Shown here: positions 48,352 to 57,049 of the stretch, piece by piece | Layout: every line of letters begins with the position of its first letter | How positions within the stretch are numbered: position 1 is the stretch's first letter | Source of the DNA: Streptomyces seoulensis | GTDB taxonomy: Bacteria; Actinomycetota; Actinomycetes; Streptomycetales; Streptomycetaceae | Direction of reading: 5' to 3' | NCBI GenBank assembly: GCA_013364255.1 | Contig: CP054936.1 | Coordinates: 4,804,853 to 4,868,852 of the forward strand | Length of the DNA stretch: 64,000 bases | Position numbers and translations under genes: made by a program | The notes under the pieces: model-generated | Database searches by the model: none | The model's input: only the letters and a program-made list of their open reading frames with translations | What the model was told of the DNA's origin: nothing

Positions 48352-50118
48352 TCAGCGCCTGCGGTGCACGGCGTCGGTGGGCCGCTGGGTGGCAGGGGGT
48401 GTGGTGGTGGGCGGCGTGCTGGTGGTTGTCGTGTGGCGGGTGCGGGTGGTGGCTGCGCGTGTTCGGGCGGCGGTGTGTTCTGCGGTGGTGTGGCGGAGTC
48501 GCCAGATGAGGACTTCGGCGGGGCGGTCGGCGCTGTCGAGTTCGCGTTGTTCGGCTGCGGCTGTGAGTGCGTGCCGGGGTGGGGTGCCGGCGGATTCGGC
48601 TTGGGCGAGGGTGGTGGCGAGGGCGGGCCAGGCCGGGTCGGTGAGGATGCGCTGGGCGTGGGCGGGTAGGACTGCTTGGACGACTGCGGCGAGGCGGCGG
48701 GTCTCGTCCGGCCCGGGGGTGCGGTCGGTGAGGCGGCCGAGTACGGGGCGGGCGGTGTGCTGGTAGGCGTTCTGCAGGTGGGTGAGGGCCTGCTGGGCGG
48801 CGGCGGCCTGCTGCTCGTGGCCGCGCTGCTGGTGCCAGTGACTCAAAGCGATCAGTACGTAGACGGCGGTGGCCAGCAGGGAAACCACCGTGGAGCCGTC
48901 CTCGCCGCCCACGGCGCGTATCAGTTCCTTGCCTGCCTGTCGTAGGGCGTACGCGCTCTGGTGGTCGGCGCGGATCGCTGAGCGGTTCGCGCGGTCGGAC
49001 GCGGCTGCTGCGGCATGCAGTTCTGCTCGCGCAGCCTTCGGGGCGGTGGCGGCGGTGTTGTGGAGCAGTTCGGCGAACGCCGCCGTCTGGGCCTGTACCT
49101 GCCGGTCGAACGCCTCCTGGTCCTGTCCGTCTTCCGGGCCGAGGAGGAAGGCGTGGGTGCTGCGCAGTTCGGATTCCGCGCGTCGCCACGCGTCGCTCTT
49201 CGTGCCCCGAGCACGGGCGCGGGCGGTGGCCGTGACTGCGGTGTCGGTGGGGGCTGGGGTGAAGCGTTCGCGCAGGCGGTTGAGGGACAGGTCGGGGGCG
49301 AGGCTGGAGCCTGCGTAGGAGACCGGTTCGTTCTTGGTGTCGGTGTCGCCGGGGGCGGCGAGGCTGTAGCCGGTGGTGTCACCGGTCTCGGGTCCGATCC
49401 GTTTCTGGACCTTGATGCCCAGGGCGGTGAGGACTGCGAAGTACTCGTGTTCGTCGCGCGCGGCTGCTGCTGCGGCGTACGCGTGCTCCCGCAGCCACTG
49501 CCGGGTGGTCGTCTTGCGGCCCTGGCGCTCGGCCTTGGCCACCTCGGCACCGGTGGGCGTCTTCGGGGCGGTGCCGTCGCCGGACCTCAGCCGGCGCAGT
49601 CCGAGTTCGATCTCGATCTTGCGGCATTCGGCCTGGGCGCGCTGGCCGTCGCGTTTGTTGCGAGGACGGCGGCCGTCCTCGCGGACGCTGGTGGCCATGA
49701 TGTGGATGTGGTCCTCGGCGTGCCGTACCGCGATCCACCGGCAGCCGGAATCGTCAGCGTGCGGGGCGATACCGGTTGCGTGGACGACGCGGCGGGCGAC
49801 CTCACCCCACTCGGCGTCGGTGAGGTAGCGGTCGCCAGGGGCCGTGCGGACAGGACAGTGCCACACGTGCTGCGGCACGTCCTTCCCCGTGCGCTGTCGC
49901 CGCAGTTCGACGGGCTGGTCCAGGTAGCGCGCGAGATCGGAGAGCGTGTCCTGGTGGTCTTCGAGCCGGACGCGGCCGGGATCGGTGATACCGGGCATGG
50001 CGAAGGCGGCGACGATGTGGGGGTCGGTGTGCTCGTCGCGGCGGCCCGGTCCGAAAAGGTAGGAGAGCAGACCACGCGTGCGGTCCCCGGTGGAGACGTC
50101 AGGCACCACGGCGACCAT
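48352..50118 (-). CDS. HUH relaxase (MobA/Rlx type)
   Basis: Protein of 588 residues from ATG 50118. The HUH metal-binding motif is at residues 133-139 (VRHAEDHIHIMAT, pattern HxxxHxH). The N-terminal region has GLLSYLFGPGRRDEHTDPHI, typical of actinobacterial mobilization relaxases. A helical, Ala/Gln-rich C-terminal half holds one hydrophobic stretch (VVSLLATAVYVLIALSH). It should nick oriT and lead single-stranded transfer, unlike the double-stranded TraB route of most Streptomyces elements. Its start overlaps the MobC-like gene, so they are coupled. Confidence 0.88.
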   Translation of the reverse strand: MVAVVPDVSTGDRTRGLLSYLFGPGRRDEHTDPHIVAAFAMPGITDPGRVRLEDHQDTLSDLARYLDQPVELRRQRTGKDVPQHVWHCPVRTAPGDRYLTDAEWGEVARRVVHATGIAPHADDSGCRWIAVRHAEDHIHIMATSVREDGRRPRNKRDGQRAQAECRKIEIELGLRRLRSGDGTAPKTPTGAEVAKAERQGRKTTTRQWLREHAYAAAAAARDEHEYFAVLTALGIKVQKRIGPETGDTTGYSLAAPGDTDTKNEPVSYAGSSLAPDLSLNRLRERFTPAPTDTAVTATARARARGTKSDAWRRAESELRSTHAFLLGPEDGQDQEAFDRQVQAQTAAFAELLHNTAATAPKAARAELHAAAAASDRANRSAIRADHQSAYALRQAGKELIRAVGGEDGSTVVSLLATAVYVLIALSHWHQQRGHEQQAAAAQQALTHLQNAYQHTARPVLGRLTDRTPGPDETRRLAAVVQAVLPAHAQRILTDPAWPALATTLAQAESAGTPPRHALTAAAEQRELDSADRPAEVLIWRLRHTTAEHTAARTRAATTRTRHTTTTSTPPTTTPPATQRPTDAVHRRR

Positions 50119-50935
50119 CACCGTCCACAACCTGCTCCAGCGCCCGACGGGCCAGCCGCGCGGCCTGGTGCAGTTCGTCGAGGACCTGCTCGGCGCGGTC
50201 GGGGAGGTCGCCGGTGTGGATCGCTCGGACGATCTGGTTGAGGTTCACTCCGATCCGGTGGAACTCCCGCAGCAGCCTTCCGGACAGGACCATCAGGTCC
50301 TGCGTCGCTTGCGGGGAGGGTAGAGCGGGGATGGCGGTGGGGCGCTGGTCGGGCAGGTAGGCGTGGGCGAACGTGAGTGCCGCGTCCATCAGGTAGGCCG
50401 AGCGGGAGCGCTTCGCCTCGCGTGCGGCGCGGTCGATGAAGTCGCGCTCCGCCGGTTCCGCCGAGCACGTCAACTGCACGTTCCGTTTGATCCCGGAGCG
50501 CGGCCGATACAGCACGTCGCTCAGCCGCCGCCGACGCTTGGAGCCGGGTGAGGCGTCGGTATCGGCAGGGGTGGGGATGTCGTATGCGGCGATGCCGCGG
50601 TGGACGAACGTGTCGGCCGTGATCGTCGGTGCGAAGCGCGCGGCATCGTCGGCGGTCTCGCGCGCATCATCGGCGGCGTGTTGGTCCTGGTGGAGGCCGC
50701 GCTCGGCCTCCACCTTCCCCTGCTCCGTGCCCCGCTGGGCACGGGCCTGGGCCGCCCCCGCTGGGGCGGATCCGAGCGCGAAGTCCGCATCGCCCCCGGC
50801 GATGTGGACTTCGCCCCAGCTCGCTCCGCTGTTGATGGGGGTGCTGTCCGTCGTGTCGTCGCGGTGCGGGGCTGCAGCCTGTGTGCGTCCGGCGTGAGTG
50901 CGCTTGTTCTTACGGGCGAAGGGGTTCGGGCTCAT
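50099..50935 (-). CDS. MobC-like mobilization protein
   Basis: Protein of 278 residues. The first 140 residues are variable and charged; the C-terminal part contains KRNVQLTCSAEPAERDFIDR, RSRSAYLMDAALTF and LLREFHRIGVNLNQIVRAIH, the pattern of MobC accessory proteins that bind oriT and help the relaxase. The 20-bp overlap with the relaxase gene indicates a joint operon. A gap of 160 bp separates it from the DUF2637 gene. Confidence 0.8.
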   Translation of the reverse strand: MSPNPFARKNKRTHAGRTQAAAPHRDDTTDSTPINSGASWGEVHIAGGDADFALGSAPAGAAQARAQRGTEQGKVEAERGLHQDQHAADDARETADDAARFAPTITADTFVHRGIAAYDIPTPADTDASPGSKRRRRLSDVLYRPRSGIKRNVQLTCSAEPAERDFIDRAAREAKRSRSAYLMDAALTFAHAYLPDQRPTAIPALPSPQATQDLMVLSGRLLREFHRIGVNLNQIVRAIHTGDLPDRAEQVLDELHQAARLARRALEQVVDGDGRRGA

Positions 50936-51097
50936 GGCGGGTGGTGCTCCAGTGGTTGATCGCTGAGTGGTGCTGGCAGGAGGTCAGGGTGTCCAGGTTT
51001 GGCGGTTTGGCCGTGCTGGGCTCTTCCGGTAGAGGCCGGGAAGGAGGCCACCGCCCGGCAGCGTCAGCGTTCGGGCGGTGGCCTTCGGAGCAGAGGC

Positions 51098-52051
51098 TCA
51101 CTCGATGGGGTGGGGGCGTGCCTGTGTCTGCTGCCGGGCCAGGGAGATGGCTTCAGCCAGGCGGTCGGTACTGGCTCCGAGTCCGTTGTCCTGGAGTGCC
51201 TTTCGGGCACTGTCGCGGGTCAGGCCCGCGCCGTCGGGGTGCGCGGCGCTGATCACGTCGGCGAGCTGGGGGATAGAGGCAAGAGCGGGACGCCCAATGG
51301 GCTGCGGAGCTGGGGCCTCCTCTGGCTCGTGACCTGTGGAGTCCGGCTGGTGCCCGGATTCCTCCTCGCCGCCGCCCGGATCATCTGTGGCAGTCGGTAC
51401 GGCCTCGGGCACGGATTCGGTTTCTGGGAGGCCGGCGTCTGTGGCCGACGGGCTGACGGCAAGGCTCTCCTCGCCTGGGTTGTCTGCCGTGGCGAGCGAG
51501 ACGGGATCACCGTCCGGAACTTCTGAGGGGTTTGGGGACGCCGCTTGTGTACCGCCCTGAACCGGCCCCGGTGTTCCGGACGCCAGCCCGTTTGTCGGCG
51601 TCGGCGCGGTGCCGTAGCGGGTGATGAGGATGTGGAGGTGGGTGGCTCCGGCGAGGGCGAGCGGGGCGGTGGCGGAGAGCACGGCGACGGTGGCGTCGTC
51701 CAGGTGCAGGGCGGAGGCGCCCGGTTGGTTGAGGTCCAGGGCGTGCAGGCCGTTGGCCCAGATGCTCGCGCAGGTGGCCGCGAAGAACAGCGTCCACGCG
51801 TACAGGCGTGCCGGTAGCGGGGCCTCGCGAAGGACGAGGAGGGCGCGTACGCCGTAGGCGATGAACCCATCGATGACGACGGGGAAGAGGTAGGTGAGCT
51901 GGTGGCGGACGTGGACAGCGGTGGCCATCTGCCGCAGCGCGTCGAAGGACAGAGCGCATCCGGCGAAGCCGAGCAGGACGATGGCCAGCCGGTCCCACCA
52001 GGTCGCGCGATGGCGTCCAGGCAGCGTGGCGGTTACAGAGGGGTGGGGCAT
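51098..52051 (-). CDS. DUF2637 membrane protein
   Basis: Protein of 317 residues from ATG 52051. Four hydrophobic segments in the first 150 residues (LAIVLLGFAGCALSFDALRQ, LYAWTLFFAATCASIWANGL) match DUF2637, a family frequent on actinobacterial plasmids and integrative elements, sometimes linked to spread within mycelium. The C-terminal half is acidic and Pro-rich and ends in a helical KfrA-like segment. Confidence 0.78.
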   Translation of the reverse strand: MPHPSVTATLPGRHRATWWDRLAIVLLGFAGCALSFDALRQMATAVHVRHQLTYLFPVVIDGFIAYGVRALLVLREAPLPARLYAWTLFFAATCASIWANGLHALDLNQPGASALHLDDATVAVLSATAPLALAGATHLHILITRYGTAPTPTNGLASGTPGPVQGGTQAASPNPSEVPDGDPVSLATADNPGEESLAVSPSATDAGLPETESVPEAVPTATDDPGGGEEESGHQPDSTGHEPEEAPAPQPIGRPALASIPQLADVISAAHPDGAGLTRDSARKALQDNGLGASTDRLAEAISLARQQTQARPHPIE

Positions 52052-52455
52052 GGTGTGAGGGCCTCGCACGTGGGGCGTGGGTGATGTCTGTGGGATCCGT
52101 CTTGGCCGTCTTGGCGTTGACGCCGCAGGTCAGGCTGGGTGCGGCAAGGCACCGTCGTGGCGTCTTCGCGCCCTGCGTGGCGCGTCTTGGTGTCAGGCGG
52201 GTCGTGCAGCCCCGAGCGGGTGAGCTGCCACCGTGAGGCCGGTCAGCGGCTTGGCCTCCAGTCCCGGGACGGATCGCTATCCGTCTTGGGACGCAGTGCC
52301 GTCTTGGACAGAGGGGCTTTTGACCTGCGGTTTTGCGGCTGGGACGGCAGGGACGGCACGAGACGGCGCAGGCCGGTCGGCCTGCTGTGGCCGTCGTGGT
52401 GAGGTGCGCTACCGGTCGCTGCCCGTTGCGGACTGGGCAGCGACCGGCGGCGGGG
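52052..52455. repeat. Gap with repeated CCGTCTTGG motifs
   Basis: 400 bases without a gene. CCGTCTTGG occurs exactly at 52097, 52106 (tandem), 52281 and 52299, with GCGTCTTGG at 52182; ACGGC-type blocks cluster near 52340-52370. These look like iterons or operators between the DUF3631 and DUF2637 genes, the place expected for a replication origin or operon control site of the element. Confidence 0.55.
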
Positions 52456-53871
52456 TCAGCTCGGCTGTGTGCCGCGGGCAGCGTCCGGGGCATTGAGGGG
52501 GTGGACGGTGGGGCAGTAGCGCTTCCAGGCGTCCGTGAACTTGGCGCGTGTGTAGCCCTTGCGCTGGGTGTGGTCGGGCATGCGCACGTTGCCGGACTTG
52601 ATGCCGAACTCGCGAAGCATCGCTGACAGGGCACGTGGTGTGAGTCCGCCGCGCGCCGAATCGGCCCAGGGCGCCTCGGGGTCACTGTTGAGCGTGTAGA
52701 GGAGGGCGTCCGTCGACACGCTCTCTGGATCTCCTGCAGCGGCGAAGGCGCGGCGGATGTCGGCGAGGATGCGTGCGTTGCTCGGGCTGTCCTCTTCCGC
52801 CTCGGCCTCCGCCGCGACCATCCGCGCGCACGCGGCACGGGCACGCTCGGGCCACATGCCACCCGCGAGGTCGGCGACGATCACCAGGGGCTCCCAGGTA
52901 TCGGCCGCGCGGTCTTCAACCGGCATCTCCGGCTCCAGGTGCAGAGCACGGTCCGCAAGCGGCTTGGCCCAGCGCGCGAGCCGGCTGCGCAGCTCGTGCA
53001 GCGCGGTGCTGTCCCGCTTGGTGCGATAAGGGCTCACCCGCTCGCCCTCCGCGCGGCGCCGCATCCGGATCACCACCGAGCGGTCCATGATCGTGTCGGG
53101 CAGATTGCCGATGCCCGCGATGGCCGCCATGGCGAAGGTCTCGAAGCGATGCGGGGCGTGCTCTTTGCCGACTACCCGCAGGACCGGCCGTCCGCGCTGG
53201 TGACCGGCGTTGAGCAGCCCGCGCAGATCCTCGTTCTTCTCAGCCTGCTTGGGGCTGCCGAAGATGGTGTCGGCCTCGTCGACCAACAGGGTCGGCGGCT
53301 CCTCGGTGATGGAGCGGAAGATCGCCGCCGCTGTGGAGTTCACCGTGATGACCGGGTTGTGGACGGTCTCGGTGAGAACGTCGAGCAGACGCGATTTGCC
53401 GCAGCGCTTCGCAGGCCCCACCACAGCCAACCGCGGGGCGTGCTGCCACGAGGACTGGAGGTGTGTGGCCGCGACCCACAGCACGACCGCATCCAGTGCC
53501 TCCTCGCTGGGCGGGATCACGAACCGTGCTATCCGGTCCCGCAATTCGTCCAGCAGTTGGGAGCCGTACGTCGGCTCGGCACCGGGCACGGTGTCCGATC
53601 CGCCACCCGTCAGGGAAGAGGCTTCACGCAGGCCAGGGGCCTTGTCCCGGCCCTCGGCCTCGCGCTCTTCCCTGGCTACTGCCTGGGTCGCCGGGTCCTC
53701 AAGGTGGGCGCCCGGCCTGCCGGGGACAGCCACGGCAGGCCAGTTCGTCTGGGAGGAGGCGGAATAGGGCGCGGGGTTCACGGGTTGCACCGGGCAGCTC
53801 CTTGTCTGGCGGTGGCGGGCTCGCACGCCCGCACCACCGGGTCGGTTCCCATCGGATCGCTGGGGAGTCAT
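52456..53871 (-). CDS. DUF3631 ATPase-like protein
   Basis: Protein of 471 residues (ATG with GGAGG upstream). The N-terminal 100 residues are variable. A P-loop ATPase core has Walker A VVGPAKRCGKSRLLDVLTET and Walker B PPTLLVDEADTIFGSP, and the middle matches the DUF3631 family (SVVIRMRRRAEGERVSPYR). DUF3631 proteins are standard on actinobacterial integrative elements, often beside replication genes, and may act as replicative helicases or primases' partners. No separate Rep gene is seen, so it is the best replication candidate. Confidence 0.85.
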   Translation of the reverse strand: MTPQRSDGNRPGGAGVRARHRQTRSCPVQPVNPAPYSASSQTNWPAVAVPGRPGAHLEDPATQAVAREEREAEGRDKAPGLREASSLTGGGSDTVPGAEPTYGSQLLDELRDRIARFVIPPSEEALDAVVLWVAATHLQSSWQHAPRLAVVGPAKRCGKSRLLDVLTETVHNPVITVNSTAAAIFRSITEEPPTLLVDEADTIFGSPKQAEKNEDLRGLLNAGHQRGRPVLRVVGKEHAPHRFETFAMAAIAGIGNLPDTIMDRSVVIRMRRRAEGERVSPYRTKRDSTALHELRSRLARWAKPLADRALHLEPEMPVEDRAADTWEPLVIVADLAGGMWPERARAACARMVAAEAEAEEDSPSNARILADIRRAFAAAGDPESVSTDALLYTLNSDPEAPWADSARGGLTPRALSAMLREFGIKSGNVRMPDHTQRKGYTRAKFTDAWKRYCPTVHPLNAPDAARGTQPS

Positions 53872-54024
53872 CGGGCCTCCGGCGTCGCACCGCCGGAGGC
53901 TCTCCCCCTTTCCCGCGGGCGTTCGGCGACCGCGGGGGACCATGGACAGTACGGCGACGTCCGGTGACAGTCCATCGTTTCTGTGTCAGCTCAGCGCAGA
54001 ACGGTTTGCTGCGGCCCCGCCCCT

Positions 54025-54255
54025 TCACGCCGCCAGCCCGAGCAGGTCCAACAGGTCTGCGGTCACCACCCGGTACGCGTTACCCAGCCGCAGCACCCTG
54101 CACGGGTAGTCGCCCCGCTTCGCCAGCTCGTAGCCCTTGCTCCGCCCCAGCCCAAGAGCCCGGTTGCCTGTCTCCAGGTCAACGGCCGCCGGCAGAGCCA
54201 GCAGCTCCTCCCGGCTCATACCCCACGCCCGCCCACCGAGGTCGTTCTCGCGCAT
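54025..54255 (-). CDS. Excisionase/AlpA-like HTH protein
   Basis: 76 residues from ATG 54255. The segment ALGLGRSKGYELAKRGDYPC plus RVLRLGNAYRVVTADLLDLL is the winged-HTH pattern of MerR/Xis-type excisionases. It lies 95 bp from the divergent regulator-integrase operon, the usual place for xis. A GTG six bases upstream lacks room for a ribosome site. Confidence 0.85.
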   Translation of the reverse strand: MRENDLGGRAWGMSREELLALPAAVDLETGNRALGLGRSKGYELAKRGDYPCRVLRLGNAYRVVTADLLDLLGLAA

Positions 54256-54338
54256 GCGCACTCCAGTCCATCACTGAGCCCTCGGCGAACGCGACGACCA
54301 CGCCCGGCTCCCGGCCACTAAATCCAGGATGGCGAAGC

Positions 54339-54344
54339 TAATGT
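54339..54344 (+). promoter_or_regulatory. -10 element, leaderless regulator transcript
   Basis: TAATGT ends seven bases before the ATG of the XRE gene and no ribosome site is visible, so the mRNA is probably leaderless. The -35 region is unclear. Confidence 0.4.
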
Positions 54345-54350
54345 GTCTCC

Positions 54351-55040
54351 ATGACACAACGCGATTCCGATGCTGGGTACGACGACGAGGACGACGTCCC
54401 CGAGTGGGTCGACCACGTCATGGCCACCGTGGCCGCTGAGGTCCGACGCCGAAGGAAGGAGCTACGCATGAGCGCCCAGGAACTCGCCGACCGGTGCGAG
54501 GAGATCGGCCACCCGATCCCCCGCAACGTCATCGCCAATATGGAATCCGGCCGCCGCGCCAACCTGCCCCTCGTCGACGTCATGGTCCTGGCCAAGGCGT
54601 TGCTCACGAACCCGATCTGCCTCATCTACCCGATCGGCTACGTCGCCGAGGTCCAACGGCTCCCGTACGAGCACCGCACTGCTCCGTGGGAGGCCATGTG
54701 CTGGTTCACCGCTCAGGACAGCGGGTCCCTGGCCGACCGCGACATGCTCCGCTACCAGCGCGAGCACATCGAGGCACTCGGTGCAGCGAGCGCCGCGATG
54801 GCCAGTGAGAGCTACGCGCGGTACGCCGTCGAGCACGCGACAAGCACGGCGGAACGGGCTGAGGCACTGCGCGACCAAGCCGCCTGTCTGGAGCGCATCG
54901 ACGAAGCCAAGCAACGGCTCAGCGTCGCCCGCTCCTTCATCCGCCGCGACCGCGGCATCCTCCCCTACCTGCCACCCGAACTAGCCGACGTCGACCCGCT
55001 CGAACCTGGCCCCAACACGATTACGGAGGAACGCCTTTGA
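54351..55040 (+). CDS. XRE-family regulator before integrase
   Basis: Protein of 229 residues. An HTH of the Cro/C1 type lies at about 30-85 (RRKELRMSAQELADRCEEIG, GHPIPRNVIANMESGRRANL). The rest is helical and unrecognised. It is transcribed with int, whose TTG overlaps this gene's stop by four bases, the arrangement seen for Pra-type activators and repressors in actinobacterial integrative elements. Confidence 0.8.
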   Translation: MTQRDSDAGYDDEDDVPEWVDHVMATVAAEVRRRRKELRMSAQELADRCEEIGHPIPRNVIANMESGRRANLPLVDVMVLAKALLTNPICLIYPIGYVAEVQRLPYEHRTAPWEAMCWFTAQDSGSLADRDMLRYQREHIEALGAASAAMASESYARYAVEHATSTAERAEALRDQAACLERIDEAKQRLSVARSFIRRDRGILPYLPPELADVDPLEPGPNTITEERL

Positions 55041-56551
55041 AGGGCTCCACACACCGCCGCTGCTACTGCCGTGACGCCCATACCGGCAAACCGCTCGGCA
55101 AGAAGTGCCCCAAGCTCTCCAGCCGCAAGCACGGCTCCTACTCCATACGCCAGGAACTCCCGCCCCATGAAGACGGCACCCGCCGCTCCTTCAGCCGCGC
55201 CGGCTACGAGTCCCTGAAGGCCGCCCAGGCGGACCTCGACCACGTCCGCGCGCTTCTCGCCCTGGCAGACAAGGACGACGCCGACAGCCTTCAGCGCCTT
55301 GTCGCCCTGCTGGAGGAGGTCGCGGCCGAGAAGGCTCCCCTGCCCGCCGTGGAGGAAACCCGGCGTCGGCTGAGGGCGGGACTGGCCCTTCGCGGCAGCC
55401 TCACCGTCGGCGATTGGCTCGACGGGTGGTTCGCCGCCAAGAAGCGCCGCAAGACCACCCTCAACGGCTACGCCTCCCACATCCGCGTCCATCTGAAGCC
55501 TCGCATCGGCCGAGTGCGCCTCGACCGCCTCAACGTCGGCCATCTCGTGGAGATGTTCGACGCGATCGCGGACGCGAACGAGGTCATCGCGGCCGAGAAC
55601 GAAGCCCGCCGCGAGCAGATCGCCCGCTGCAAGCCGAGCAAGCCGGGCCGCCCCGTAGGAGCCGAGCGGGCACTGCTCGCGCCCGAACGAGCCAAACTGG
55701 CGGAGATGAAGCCGTTCCGGAAGATCACCGGCCCGGCCACCTGTCAGGCGATCCGTCGTACCCTCCGGGCAGCGCTGAACGCTGCCATCGCCCAGCAGCT
55801 CATCACCTTCAACCCGGCGTCCCACGTCGAACTGGAGTCGGGCAGGAGGCCGAAGCCCCTCCTGTGGACCGAGGAACGCGTCCGGCGATGGCGCGAGACC
55901 GACGAGATCCCCGGTGCTGTGATGGTGTGGACGCCGCAGCAGTTCGGCGCGTTCCTCGATGCCGCCGAGGGAGACCGGCTGTACGCGCTCTTCCACCTGA
56001 TGGGGACCCGCGGTCTCCGGCGGGGCGAGGCGGTCGGTCAGGACTGGCACGAGATCGATCTCGACGCCGGCCTCATCACCCCCGCCAAGGAGATCGTGGT
56101 GGATGGCTGGGACCCCTACGAGTCCGAGCCGAAGACGGACGGGAGTGCGAACACGATCGCGCTCGACAGCGTGAACATCATCGTCCTGCGCGACCACAGG
56201 ATGCGTCAGGAGAAGGAGCGCACCAAGTGGGGCACCGCCTGGCAGGACACCGGCAAGGTGTTCACCAAGCAGGACGGCTCCTGGCTTCATCCGGAAACGG
56301 TCTCGGAAACCTTCCGCCGCATCCTCGCCACGACCGAACTGCCGCCCATCACACTGCGGGACCTGCGGCACGTGGCCGCGACGCTCACCCACGGAGGCGG
56401 CGGCGACATCCACGCGGTGAAGGAGACGCTCAGGCACTCCACCATCACCCTGACCTCGGATACCTACACGAGCCTGCTCCCCGAGTTGGACCGCGAGATC
56501 GCGGAAAAGGCGGCTGCGCTGGTCCCCCGCAGCCGGCGCACCGGAAAGTAG
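55037..56551 (+). CDS. Tyrosine recombinase (integrase)
   Basis: Protein of 504 residues from TTG 55037, with GGAGG seven bases upstream; the TTGA overlap couples it to the regulator. The arm- and core-binding domains occupy the first 270 residues (TVGDWLDGWFAAKKRRKTTL). Catalytic motifs are HLMGTRGLRRGEAV (first Arg), ITLRDLRHVAATLTHGGG (Leu-x-x-Arg-His) and ETLRHSTITLTSDTYTSLLP (His and the Tyr nucleophile). It should integrate and excise the element at the 46-bp core in tRNA-Lys. Confidence 0.95.
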   Translation: MKGSTHRRCYCRDAHTGKPLGKKCPKLSSRKHGSYSIRQELPPHEDGTRRSFSRAGYESLKAAQADLDHVRALLALADKDDADSLQRLVALLEEVAAEKAPLPAVEETRRRLRAGLALRGSLTVGDWLDGWFAAKKRRKTTLNGYASHIRVHLKPRIGRVRLDRLNVGHLVEMFDAIADANEVIAAENEARREQIARCKPSKPGRPVGAERALLAPERAKLAEMKPFRKITGPATCQAIRRTLRAALNAAIAQQLITFNPASHVELESGRRPKPLLWTEERVRRWRETDEIPGAVMVWTPQQFGAFLDAAEGDRLYALFHLMGTRGLRRGEAVGQDWHEIDLDAGLITPAKEIVVDGWDPYESEPKTDGSANTIALDSVNIIVLRDHRMRQEKERTKWGTAWQDTGKVFTKQDGSWLHPETVSETFRRILATTELPPITLRDLRHVAATLTHGGGGDIHAVKETLRHSTITLTSDTYTSLLPELDREIAEKAAALVPRSRRTGK

Positions 56552-56634
56552 AGTCCGGCCTCCTCCATCAGGTGATCGCAATGCCAACCTGGCCGCTCCG
56601 CGCATAGCTGCGGGCTCGTGCCAGCCGGCACCCC

Positions 56635-56931
56635 CTACCTGACGTCCTCCCGCGCAGGTACCTCACCAGCGAGATCCGACGCCCTCTTCCCCGCCGCACT
56701 CCTCTCAAGTGATCGGAACTCCTCCTGCCGCACTTCCGCCTCAGTGGACGGAGCGGCTGGCGGCCGACCCGTGCGCCAAGCCGAGTACAGGCCCGCCAGG
56801 GCGATGGTCACGGCAGCGAGGGACTCCGGCGACAGCCCCAATGCCACCAGCGTGACCCCGGTTGCGAGCACCATGACGAACGCAACGAGGTCCAGGACGG
56901 GGGAGCGGCGAAGTGGGTTGGGACGGCGCAT
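56635..56931 (-). CDS. Small two-helix membrane protein
   Basis: 98 residues from ATG 56931. Two hydrophobic segments (VLDLVAFVMVLATGVTLVAL and LAAVTIALAGLYSAW) are followed by a charged tail. No family recognised. It lies between the integrase and the NaeI-like gene, on the opposite strand. Confidence 0.5.
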   Translation of the reverse strand: MRRPNPLRRSPVLDLVAFVMVLATGVTLVALGLSPESLAAVTIALAGLYSAWRTGRPPAAPSTEAEVRQEEFRSLERSAAGKRASDLAGEVPAREDVR

Positions 56932-57049
56932 GGGCGGATTCCTCTCGGTTCGAGCTGTAGTGATCAGCGTCCCTTCCTAGTGCCTGCCGCACTAGCTTCT
57001 CTCTTTTTTATCTGAGAAAATAATCATCCTGTCGAGAGAAAGTTGGAGC

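Noticed and set aside
52456..53871. TraB/FtsK-type translocase
   Set aside because: P-loop protein, but sequence order fits DUF3631 and there are no membrane segments.
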